A DNA stretch of 13,485 nucleotides, taken from Lachnospiraceae bacterium UBA6403. Its GTDB lineage: Bacteria; Bacillota; Clostridia; Lachnospirales; Lachnospiraceae. The position numbers and the translations under genes were made by a program. The notes below the pieces were generated by a model, which was not told the DNA's origin, made no database searches, and saw only the letters and a program-made list of their open reading frames with translations. Shown piece by piece: positions 1-6,362 of the stretch (the first letter of the stretch is position 1; the number at the start of each line of letters is the position of its first letter). The stretch spans positions 721 through 14,205 of the forward strand of contig DJPV01000056.1 in assembly GCA_002437435.1 (NCBI GenBank). Reading direction: 5' to 3'.

Positions 1-45
1 CCCCCGGCGGCCCACTACAAAAGTCCTAATTTGGCAGATATTTAA
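1..45 (+). CDS. Possible 3' end of an unidentified upstream gene (partial)
   Basis: Frame 1 is open from the first base to a TAA at 43-45 and would encode a C-terminus ending HYKSPNLADI. The stretch is more GC-rich than the agr genes that follow, which fits the tail of an unrelated gene. A weak 6-bp stem (AAAGC.../...GCTTT) followed by a run of seven T at about 62-69 could be its terminator. Fourteen codons are too few to identify a family, and an open frame this short can occur by chance. Confidence 0.25.
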   Translation, partial: PPAAHYKSPNLADI

Positions 46-103
46 AGCTGCTGGGTTGGGGCTTTTTTTCGACTTTGCCCTATCTTTATTTTATGGCAGA
101 TTC

Positions 104-1414
104 TTATATCAGTTTTCTTTTTTCAGGAATAATAACCGTTACAGAATAGATTCCGTTTTCGTAATTGATCAGGCAAAATCCGCCGCAGGCTTCAGCAGAA
201 TTTTTTACATTCTTCAAACCGTATCCATGAATAAAGTCCAGATTTTCTATATCCTCCGGTGGTTTTTCTCCAATAGGAAAATGGTAGGTATTTGTAATAT
301 AGATTGTAAAGGTATGCTCAATCGTCTGAATATTGATATTGATCTCGCCACTCTGTTCTTCCAGACAGGCATTTAATGCATTATCTAACAGGTTACCAAG
401 AATGATAGTCATATGGTAATCGTCACATGGAACAAGATCATTGTCAATTTTCAGTTTGGTTGTGAGTTTGATGTTGTGTCGGGCAGTCCGAAGCATCAGA
501 TTGCTTATAAAAGCATCAATGACCAGATTCCCTGTATTTACAGTACAATATCTGGCTTCCAGATCGGACATGGTTTCTCTTGCATATGGAATGATACGAT
601 CATAATGTTCTTCATTTACACAGGCCTCAATATAGAACAAATGCTTCTTGGTATCATGCATAAATCCACGGATATTTTTATAGGCATCTCCAAGCTGCTG
701 GTATTTCTGACGCTGATAGTTTACCTGCTCGGTAAGCTGATAGGTTTCCCGTGCAAGGGATTCTGCTTTTAATACACTTTGGAGCAAAATGTAATTTACA
801 ATGTTGATAATAAGTAGAAATATAACCAGGATCAGATAAGTGTTGGGGTCGGTTTTATTCAAACTGAAAAAGGTAGGAAGTAATACAAGTGTGCAGGAAA
901 GTAATGGGATAATTAATAGTAAAATGCTATATTTTTTAGATTTGATTCCAGCCTTTTGCTTTCGAATGATATGAAGAATCATAATGATAAGCAGGATTAA
1001 TAAATCACTAACAAGAGAAATAGATGTGAATACGATCTCAGGTAAGGAATCAAATTGTATGGTTATATCTGTAAAATGTGAAATAATATAATATGCCATT
1101 TCTTCGCAGATGGAAATTATTATAGAATAACTTAAAATGACAGAAATTCTATAAATAATTCCGGAAGTAAAAAATAAGGAGAGACATAGATTCATAATAT
1201 TTGTAAGCATTGTCCTTGTAGCAGAAGCCCAATATGAAACATTTCCTACCAGTGGATATGAAATTATCCAAAAGATAGAGTCAGCTATCATAAAGGCAAA
1301 TAAAATATAATATGGATTGTAATCTCTTTTTTTCTTTTCAAACATAGTTTGAAAAAAGATATATAATAATGAATTATCAAATATAAAACTAAGCACGCTT
1401 ATTAGAACTATCAT
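104..1414 (-). CDS. AgrC-like sensor histidine kinase (GHKL ATPase)
   Basis: This 436-aa protein is a membrane sensor kinase of the AgrC/HPK10 type, predicted to bind the extracellular cyclic peptide and phosphorylate the neighbouring LytTR regulator. Residues 1-215 are mostly hydrophobic, with about six membrane segments (near 1-20, 35-53, 70-90, 92-112, 130-150, 162-184 and 192-213; exact number uncertain). A linker follows at 215-245. The phospho-acceptor is probably H253 in FMHDTKKHL. The GHKL domain has an N-box (N341-LLDN) and a G-box (HGYGL, 396-400). The start at 1414 is preceded by GAGGAAA. Only about 19 bp separate it from the stop of the regulator gene upstream, so it is the last gene of a B-A-C operon. 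The kinase class is clear. That it senses this locus's peptide is inferred from context. Confidence 0.9.
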   Translation of the reverse strand: MIVLISVLSFIFDNSLLYIFFQTMFEKKKRDYNPYYILFAFMIADSIFWIISYPLVGNVSYWASATRTMLTNIMNLCLSLFFTSGIIYRISVILSYSIIISICEEMAYYIISHFTDITIQFDSLPEIVFTSISLVSDLLILLIIMILHIIRKQKAGIKSKKYSILLLIIPLLSCTLVLLPTFFSLNKTDPNTYLILVIFLLIINIVNYILLQSVLKAESLARETYQLTEQVNYQRQKYQQLGDAYKNIRGFMHDTKKHLFYIEACVNEEHYDRIIPYARETMSDLEARYCTVNTGNLVIDAFISNLMLRTARHNIKLTTKLKIDNDLVPCDDYHMTIILGNLLDNALNACLEEQSGEININIQTIEHTFTIYITNTYHFPIGEKPPEDIENLDFIHGYGLKNVKNSAEACGGFCLINYENGIYSVTVIIPEKRKLI

Positions 1415-1433
1415 GTTTGATTTCCTCTTCTTT

Positions 1434-2165
1434 CTATTTTAAAACGTGAATAATACGGTTGGCATAAAGTTGCTGTAAAGTTGTTACTTTTCTTCTGCTT
1501 ATAGGAATCAAAGCCCCATTAGCTATTACAATATTTGAAGGCTGAATTGTTTGAATATGTCGTATATTTACCAGATATCCACGGTAAGGAGAACAAAAAC
1601 CATGATCAGATAAGCGATTTTCCCAATCCTGAATCGTTCCTCCTCCTGTTAATATGGCATCAATTAAATGGTATTCCAGATATCGTTTTTCTCCTTTAAC
1701 AGCCTGAATATATAAAATATTGTTTACAGGTATCAAATGTTCTTTTCCATATGAGTCAATTACAATTTTTGTTATATGAGAATGTTTATATCGACGGATG
1801 ATATCGGAAAGTAGTTTTTCTATTCTTGTATAACTAACAGGTTTTGTAAGAAACTGAAAAGGCTGTACCTCAAAACTTTCCTGCATGTATTGTGGATAGG
1901 ATGTTACAAAGACAATGAAAACATCATCATATAATTCATCACGTAGATATCGGGCGATCATCATACCATTAATCTCAGGCATTTCGATATCAAGCAGTAA
2001 AATGTGAAATGGCTGCTCCTTTTGTGCCTGCAGAAGGGCTGCCCCAGAACAGAAGGATTCGATTTCAAATTCAATATTATAAGATGCCATATAATGTTTA
2101 ATGTGTTTTTCCAAATGAATAATGTCTGTTTGTGTGTCATCACAGATGCCGATTCGTAATATCAT
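1434..2165 (-). CDS. AgrA-like LytTR response regulator
   Basis: This 243-aa cytoplasmic regulator has a CheY-like receiver at residues 1-120 (acidic pair D9/D10, phospho-acceptor D59 in LLLDIEMPEING, T88 and K108) and a LytTR DNA-binding domain at about 140-243. The frame stays open upstream to an ATG at 2312. I place the start at 2165 because MILRIGICDD is a typical receiver N-terminus, a CAGGAGG lies 5 bp upstream, and the longer form would run through agrB. The start overlaps the agrB stop as ATGA (2162-2165), implying translational coupling. LytTR proteins bind tandem direct repeats about 21-22 bp apart, and repeats of that kind lie at 2807-2881, so it is the likely activator of both divergent promoters there. 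The binding assignment is inference. Confidence 0.93.
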   Translation of the reverse strand: MILRIGICDDTQTDIIHLEKHIKHYMASYNIEFEIESFCSGAALLQAQKEQPFHILLLDIEMPEINGMMIARYLRDELYDDVFIVFVTSYPQYMQESFEVQPFQFLTKPVSYTRIEKLLSDIIRRYKHSHITKIVIDSYGKEHLIPVNNILYIQAVKGEKRYLEYHLIDAILTGGGTIQDWENRLSDHGFCSPYRGYLVNIRHIQTIQPSNIVIANGALIPISRRKVTTLQQLYANRIIHVLK

Positions 2166-2740
2166 AAATTCCTCCTGTTTTTCCAGATGCCAATATATAC
2201 ACTTATTACACCCTCGACCATACACAGCATAATAATTCCGCAATAGGTGATCTGGTGATGTAGATATAGAAAACCTGTTAAGATTGTTAAAATGAAACAG
2301 GTTATCAGGCATCGGTGAAATAATTTCTTTTTCTGATGTTCAGATAAACGCTTGTTTTTTGTATCTACTGGTGCAACCGGAAGTATCATACACCAGGTGA
2401 GCAGATATAGGATAAATATCCAGACAGACTTTATATGTTTAAGAATAAGCGAATAAGAAAAAATAGTTATAAGATAAATCCCATAGGAGAGTATGGTACA
2501 GCCAAGTCTGGTATTTGCATGAAATCCACCTGCGAAGTGGCGGAGAGGAATGGTGACCAGAAGATAGCAGAGCGTTAGGTCGAGGCGGTGTACGAGTAAA
2601 CCGATAATAAGAACAACTATATCATATAGTAGGGCTTCAATCAGATAATCAAACAGATAAGCATAGATTGCCTGTTGTTCTTTTGATATCTGTCCATCTT
2701 CGGTTAAGGTATCTGCCAGATATGTTCCAAGTTGTTTCAT
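2162..2740 (-). CDS. agrB: AgrB-type pheromone-processing membrane endopeptidase
   Basis: This 192-aa integral membrane cysteine protease is predicted to cut the AgrD propeptide after its ring-forming residue and catalyse thiolactone closure. The conserved family core RHFAGGFHANTRLGC is present. H74 and C81 stand seven residues apart, matching the catalytic pair H77/C84 of Staphylococcus aureus AgrB. Hydrophobic segments lie near 38-50, 55-66, 83-103, 107-125, 143-160 and 165-183. Length is normal for the family. The start at 2740 has a GGGGGA ribosome binding site, much like that of agrD. It is the first gene of the leftward agrB-A-C operon and overlaps the regulator by 4 bp. Unlike classical agrBDCA operons, no agrD follows it; the likely substrate gene lies divergently at 2982. 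Confidence 0.95.
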   Translation of the reverse strand: MKQLGTYLADTLTEDGQISKEQQAIYAYLFDYLIEALLYDIVVLIIGLLVHRLDLTLCYLLVTIPLRHFAGGFHANTRLGCTILSYGIYLITIFSYSLILKHIKSVWIFILYLLTWCMILPVAPVDTKNKRLSEHQKKKLFHRCLITCFILTILTGFLYLHHQITYCGIIMLCMVEGVISVYIGIWKNRRNL

Positions 2741-2771
2741 GTGTATTGTCCCCCTTTTTATAGATAAAGCC

Positions 2772-2780
2772 AGTATAACA
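2772..2780 (-). promoter_or_regulatory. Extended -10 promoter of agrB-A-C
   Basis: On the minus strand the sequence reads TGTTATACT, an extended -10 (TGn followed by TATACT at 2777-2772). No good -35 sits 17-19 bp upstream, as expected for an activator-dependent promoter. The nearest LytTR-type box ends at 2807, leaving exactly 29 bp to the -10 hexamer, the same distance as on the agrD side. Transcription would start near 2765, about 25 bp before the agrB ATG. Confidence 0.7.
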
Positions 2781-2806
2781 TGATTTTAAAAAAAGTGCAT
2801 TTTTTT

Positions 2807-2881
2807 GGAGTGAACGGTCGAAATTAAGGAGTAAATGGTATAACTACTACCGTTCACTCCTTAATTTCGACCACTCACTCC
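2807..2881. promoter_or_regulatory. Four-box LytTR (AgrA-type) operator, mirror-symmetric
   Basis: Two 33-bp arms (2807-2839 and 2849-2881) are inverted copies with 4 mismatches around a 9-bp centre. Each arm holds two 12-bp direct repeats. Read on the minus strand these are ACCGTTCACTCC (2818-2807) and ACCATTTACTCC (2839-2828). Read on the plus strand they are ACCGTTCACTCC (2849-2860) and ACCACTCACTCC (2870-2881). Both pairs have a 21-bp period and the same 9-bp spacer (TTAATTTCG in box orientation). The best 9-bp core, ACCGTTCAC, matches 8 of 9 positions of the LytTR consensus [TA][AC][CA]GTTN[AG][TG], quoted from memory. The boxes lie upstream of both divergent promoters, so the local AgrA-like protein probably binds here. 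Confidence 0.85.
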
Positions 2882-2885
2882 AAAA

Positions 2886-2916
2886 TCGACACAATTTGCA
2901 AATAATATGCTAGAAT
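2886..2916 (+). promoter_or_regulatory. Promoter of agrD
   Basis: An extended -10, TGCTAGAAT (hexamer TAGAAT at 2911-2916), lies 29 bp after the last box of the operator. A -35-like TCGACA sits at 2886-2891 with an over-long 19-bp spacer. Over-long spacers are also known at the AgrA-dependent promoters of S. aureus. The predicted start is near 2923. An ATG at 2907 that would extend agrD lies inside this promoter, so it cannot be the agrD start. Confidence 0.7.
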
Positions 2917-2921
2917 ATAGC

Positions 2922-2943
2922 TACGGTTTGGGTTTTAGCCGTG
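2922..2943 (+). other. Possible 5'-terminal stem-loop of agrD mRNA
   Basis: ACGGTT (2923-2928) can pair with AGCCGT (2937-2942), with one G-U pair and an 8-nt loop, right at the predicted transcription start. It could protect the 5' end of a short abundant message. The stem is short and the start site is only predicted, so chance is possible. Confidence 0.3.
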
Positions 2944-2981
2944 ATAAACAAAGGGCAATAATAAGAAAGGGGGAGATGCTT

Positions 2982-3158
2982 ATGAAGAAGGCGATAGCCA
3001 GACGACTGATCTGTAAGTTTGGAACACAGCTTTGTGCTGTGGCTATGGTCATTGCACCACTGGTATCTGATGTATGTAAGAATAAGTATTATCAGGCAGA
3101 AGAACCAGAAGGATTAGATGCATTTGCAGATAGTCAGAGATCCAAATTGAGGGGATAA
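2982..3158 (+). CDS. agrD: AgrD-type cyclic peptide pheromone precursor
   Basis: This 58-aa propeptide has a basic N-terminus (MKKAIARR), a hydrophobic helix (about 9-28), a core SDVCKNKYY and an acidic tail QAEEPEGLDAF. C32 is followed ten residues later by P42, the same spacing as C28/P38 in S. aureus AgrD-I. The residue after the proposed cut is Tyr, as I recall for Listeria AgrD. By that alignment AgrB would cleave after Y36 and close a five-residue thiolactone ring C-K-N-K-Y; the N-terminal tail length is unknown. The start at 2982 is chosen for the AAAGGGGGAG about 6 bp upstream; ATG 2976 overlaps that site less well. Oddities are a polar, cationic ring, two further cysteines (C11, C18), a C-terminal tail longer than usual, and divergent placement from agrB. 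It is the first gene of the + strand run. Confidence 0.85.
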   Translation: MKKAIARRLICKFGTQLCAVAMVIAPLVSDVCKNKYYQAEEPEGLDAFADSQRSKLRG

Positions 3159-3185
3159 AAGCAGAAAGCGATTCTTCAAATAATG

Positions 3186-3257
3186 AAGCACGTTATATTT
3201 TCCATGTTATTTATGATAAGAAAAATCGACTGTAAATGGAAAATATGACGTGCTTTT
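3186..3257 (+). terminator. Long hairpin between agrD and the ABC transporter
   Basis: The arms 3187-3204 and 3237-3254 pair over 18 bp. The only non-Watson-Crick position is a G-U pair in + strand RNA, which would be an A-C mismatch in minus-strand RNA, so the structure favours + transcripts. The loop is 32 nt and the 3' arm runs into TTTT then GTT. It resembles an intrinsic terminator or attenuator with a large loop and short U-tract. It lies 38 bp before the transporter ATG, so it probably lets agrD be made in excess of the downstream genes. Confidence 0.6.
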
Positions 3258-3294
3258 GTTATATAAAAATATTGAGCGCAGAGAGGTGGATATC

Positions 3295-3954
3295 ATGATA
3301 AAAATAGAACATTTGACAAAAAAGTATGGAGAAGGAGATTCCTGTTGTCTGGCGCTTAATGATGTCAGTGTAGATATTCAGGAAAATACATTTACAGTTA
3401 TTACAGGCAAAAGTGGAAGCGGAAAAACAACATTATTAAATATGATCGGATTGATTGATAAGCCGGATTCTGGAAGCATATTGGTTGAAGACAGGAATAT
3501 ATTGGACTATGGTAAAAAAGATTGTCTACGATATCGTCGGGAAATGATTGGAATGGTATTCCAGTTTTTTCAGTTAATACCGGTTCTTACATGTCGGGAT
3601 AATATTATGATTGCAAATGAATGTGTAAAGAAATGTAAGAAGGATTATTTTGATACATTGACAGAACAATTAGATATAAAAGATCTTTTAAATAAATATC
3701 CGGATCAGTTATCAGGTGGACAACAACAACGGATTGCAATCGCGAGGGCATTGATCAATCAACCCAGGATCATTCTGGCAGACGAACCAACCGGTAATCT
3801 GGATTCGGAGAACAGCAGACGTGTCATTGATCTGTTGAAACAGACAACAAATGAATATGGCATGACTTTGCTCATGGTGACGCATGATGCTGATATTGCA
3901 AAGCAGGCAGATCACTGTATTCATCTTGTTGACGGAAGAATTCAGCAGAATTAA
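3295..3954 (+). CDS. ABC transporter ATP-binding protein (MacB/LolD-like)
   Basis: This 219-aa cytoplasmic ATPase is predicted to drive the FtsX-type permease encoded next to it. Visible motifs are Walker A GKSGSGKTT (38-46), Q-loop Q90, signature LSGGQ (139-143), Walker B IILADE with E164, D-loop NLD (168-170) and H-loop H197. The text LADEPTGNLD is typical of the LolD/MacB/BceA group, whose members move lipids, peptides or antibiotics rather than import nutrients. The frame opens at 3250, inside the upstream hairpin. I choose 3295 because MIKIEHLTKKYG is the normal N-terminus and GAGAGGTGGA precedes it. No LytTR box or clear promoter is seen between agrD and this gene, so it probably depends on read-through from the agrD promoter. 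Its substrate is unknown. Confidence 0.93.
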   Translation: MIKIEHLTKKYGEGDSCCLALNDVSVDIQENTFTVITGKSGSGKTTLLNMIGLIDKPDSGSILVEDRNILDYGKKDCLRYRREMIGMVFQFFQLIPVLTCRDNIMIANECVKKCKKDYFDTLTEQLDIKDLLNKYPDQLSGGQQQRIAIARALINQPRIILADEPTGNLDSENSRRVIDLLKQTTNEYGMTLLMVTHDADIAKQADHCIHLVDGRIQQN

Positions 3955-3968
3955 GGAGGGGAAACAAT

Positions 3969-6350
3969 ATGAAGTGCCGATTGATATTTCACAATATTCT
4001 GCACAACAGGAAAAAAGCGGTTCGGGCAATTATAAGTATTTGTTTTTCTGTTATGCTTATCTTTTCCTCGATCAATGCATATATATCATTTCAGGATATG
4101 CGGCTGCAAAATGCGTATCAGACAAATGGAGAATATAATATTACTTTACATAATGTAACATATAAGGTTCGTGACTGGATATTGGAGCAGTATAAGGATC
4201 AGGCAACACTTGGTGTAGAAAAAATAGTTGCAAATGTAAATAATGAATTATGTATCGTGGATAGTGATGCAGCTTCGATCACTATGAATCATTACCAATT
4301 AGAAAAGGGTAGTTTTCCCAAAAAAGAAAATGAGATTGCTATATCGGCAACAGCCAAATACAAAAATGTTTATATTGCAAAACAATTTGATCTGGGAGAC
4401 ACAGTTACCTTCAAGGATCAGACCTATACGATCAGTGGAATTTTAAATGATTATGATTATAGTACACAGGATGTCTATAAGGTTGCGATCGTAAATGGAA
4501 GTACACGGGGAAATTTATACAACATCTATATTCATTTTAATGATCGACGAGACTATCAGCCGGGATATAAAGCAATAAAAAAATATTTGGATCTGGGTAC
4601 CAAGCAGATCTTTAATGGTGATACCGCTTATGGATTTATGGAAGGATACCATATGATTACAAATGTAGATCTGAACGCGATAGAGATTGACAGATCAGGC
4701 GGACTGGAGGATACCAATATTGGACAACTCCTCATGGGTTTTATCATACTGATCATACTCACTTCACTCATTCTTGGTATTCATATTTTCCTGTCATATA
4801 TGAGTGAAAGAAATAATCAGCAGGGAATCCTTATGAGTCTTGGATTTTCAAACAGCTATATTTTTTCGGCATATTTCCTGGAGGGTTTCATTCTGATAAT
4901 CATTGGATGTGTGCTTGGACTTATACTTGGAAGATATATAACCATTTTGATCTTTGAACTTATACAGTCATTACGAACTATCCCACTGGAGCATTTTGCT
5001 CCACAATTCCAGCCAATTTCATATGTGGTTATTTTGGGAATCTGTGTATTGGATTTTGTAGTTGGAATCTGTCCTGTATTAATATATCGTTCCAGAATGA
5101 AGTTGATCGATATTATGAAAGGCGGCAGGAATAATTATAAGGTAAAGGATAAACGTGGATCTGAAAAAGGAAATATCATGATGCGGTATTCTATTCGGGA
5201 TACCGGAGATTATGAAAAGGTATTTTCATTCCTGTCTCTTGTATTGATCGGAATGGTAACGATGCTGGTTCTTATGGTAAATCGTTATGTATCATATCAG
5301 TTATTGTCTGAGGAAAGTCAGGATGTACAGTTTTCACTAATATCCGATGATGTCAGCCATATGGATGATTTTGAAAATCTCATACCGGGCGTTTCCTACT
5401 ATGATGAGGTTTATGATACTATGGGTGAGTTTTTCATTGATCCTTCTCTGATCAATATGGACTATGCAGATGATTTGATATTTTCAGATGATGAAAAGGG
5501 TGTGTGGTGTGAGATCGTTGGTGTCAGTGAAAAACAATATAACCGAAAAATAGAGATGTCACAGGAGGTCAGCTATAATAAGTTTGTCCAATCTGGAGGA
5601 GTGATCATAATTGATAATTATAAGAATACAGAAGATTGTATTTTAAGTGATATCCCGGATACACTAAGGTATGCGGGTCGTCAGGAGGAAGAAGGACCGG
5701 TATTTTCAGAGGGAGAAGTCCCGGTTTTCGGAAGAAGCAGATTCTTAAACTGGAAGGATCAGAATGGAATCGCTATCATTGTTCCTGAAGAGCTGTTTAA
5801 AAAACAATTCGATTATACAAATGTACTTATTAATATAAATGTAAAGTCGGGTTATGAGTTAAAGGCAGCAGAGTTTCTGAATACACATGCACCTGTATAT
5901 GAATATTCTTTCTTTGATACTTTGACAGATTACATTCGGGATCAGGATAATAAGAAAACGATTCAGGGTGGTACTTATGGAATTTTTGTAATCATTATGG
6001 GAATTAATTTCCTGGCAGTTTTATATATCCATGCACTGACATTTGTTCGACGCAGACACAACTTTGCCATTCTGAAGGCAATTGGCCGCACAGACAGCAG
6101 TATTATTTTGCCGATGCTTCTGACCAAGATTGGTCAGGGAATTGTTGTATCTATTGTAGCTGTCTTTATAGTGACACTTTTGTGCCGCTTATATTTGCCA
6201 GAAATAACAAAAAATATTGTGTTAGTTGATGGATGGAAAAGCATAGCATTGGTGCTTGCATTTGTTCTGTTTATTCAGATAGTGGCAATTTTTATGGATG
6301 TTATTCAATTAAAAAGACAAAGAATCTTAAAGGATCTGAGAGAGGAATAA
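3969..6350 (+). CDS. FtsX/MacB-like ABC transporter permease, two-domain
   Basis: This 793-aa membrane protein partners the preceding ATPase. It starts 14 bp after that stop with a GGAGGG site. It has a duplicated FtsX layout. In the first half, TM1 (about 18-38) precedes an outside domain (about 40-250), then TM2 (254-277), TM3 (298-322) and TM4 (350-374). In the second half, TM5 (418-440) precedes a second outside domain (about 445-665), then TM6 (668-692), TM7 (713-740) and TM8 (757-779). Both halves carry the cytoplasmic motif after their second TM (QQGILMSLGFSNSYI at 284-298 and HNFAILKAIGRTDSSI at 697-712). The 4+4 layout differs from BceB-type 10-TM permeases. Possible roles are export or release of the downstream secreted protein, or self-protection against it. 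This is inferred from the operon only. Confidence 0.9.
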   Translation: MKCRLIFHNILHNRKKAVRAIISICFSVMLIFSSINAYISFQDMRLQNAYQTNGEYNITLHNVTYKVRDWILEQYKDQATLGVEKIVANVNNELCIVDSDAASITMNHYQLEKGSFPKKENEIAISATAKYKNVYIAKQFDLGDTVTFKDQTYTISGILNDYDYSTQDVYKVAIVNGSTRGNLYNIYIHFNDRRDYQPGYKAIKKYLDLGTKQIFNGDTAYGFMEGYHMITNVDLNAIEIDRSGGLEDTNIGQLLMGFIILIILTSLILGIHIFLSYMSERNNQQGILMSLGFSNSYIFSAYFLEGFILIIIGCVLGLILGRYITILIFELIQSLRTIPLEHFAPQFQPISYVVILGICVLDFVVGICPVLIYRSRMKLIDIMKGGRNNYKVKDKRGSEKGNIMMRYSIRDTGDYEKVFSFLSLVLIGMVTMLVLMVNRYVSYQLLSEESQDVQFSLISDDVSHMDDFENLIPGVSYYDEVYDTMGEFFIDPSLINMDYADDLIFSDDEKGVWCEIVGVSEKQYNRKIEMSQEVSYNKFVQSGGVIIIDNYKNTEDCILSDIPDTLRYAGRQEEEGPVFSEGEVPVFGRSRFLNWKDQNGIAIIVPEELFKKQFDYTNVLININVKSGYELKAAEFLNTHAPVYEYSFFDTLTDYIRDQDNKKTIQGGTYGIFVIIMGINFLAVLYIHALTFVRRRHNFAILKAIGRTDSSIILPMLLTKIGQGIVVSIVAVFIVTLLCRLYLPEITKNIVLVDGWKSIALVLAFVLFIQIVAIFMDVIQLKRQRILKDLREE

Positions 6351-6362
6351 GGGAGGGTAATT

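Noticed and set aside
56..376. 106-codon + strand frame opposite the kinase 3' end
   Set aside because: It is antisense to the GHKL ATPase domain, whose motifs are clear, and has no ribosome binding site.
2166..2312. Longer form of the LytTR regulator starting at 2312
   Set aside because: It overlaps agrB by about 150 bp and adds residues unlike a receiver domain; the start at 2165 has a strong site and the usual N-terminus.
2807..2881. Inverted repeat as a transposon end or MITE
   Set aside because: No transposase or target duplication is seen, and the internal 21-bp period with matched promoter distances is better explained as regulator boxes.
2907..2981. In-frame upstream ATG extending agrD to 83 aa
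   Set aside because: The ATG lies within the predicted promoter upstream of the start site and has no ribosome binding site; the AAAGGGGGAG before 2982 gives a better start.
3884..4138. Overlapping 84-codon frame across the ATPase-permease junction
   Set aside because: It is a different-frame shadow of two well-supported genes and has no ribosome binding site.
3295..6350. BceAB-type antibiotic-sensing transporter
   Set aside because: The permease has a duplicated 4+4 TM plan with two outside domains, not the 10-TM BceB plan, and the adjacent kinase is of the AgrC type rather than the short BceS type.
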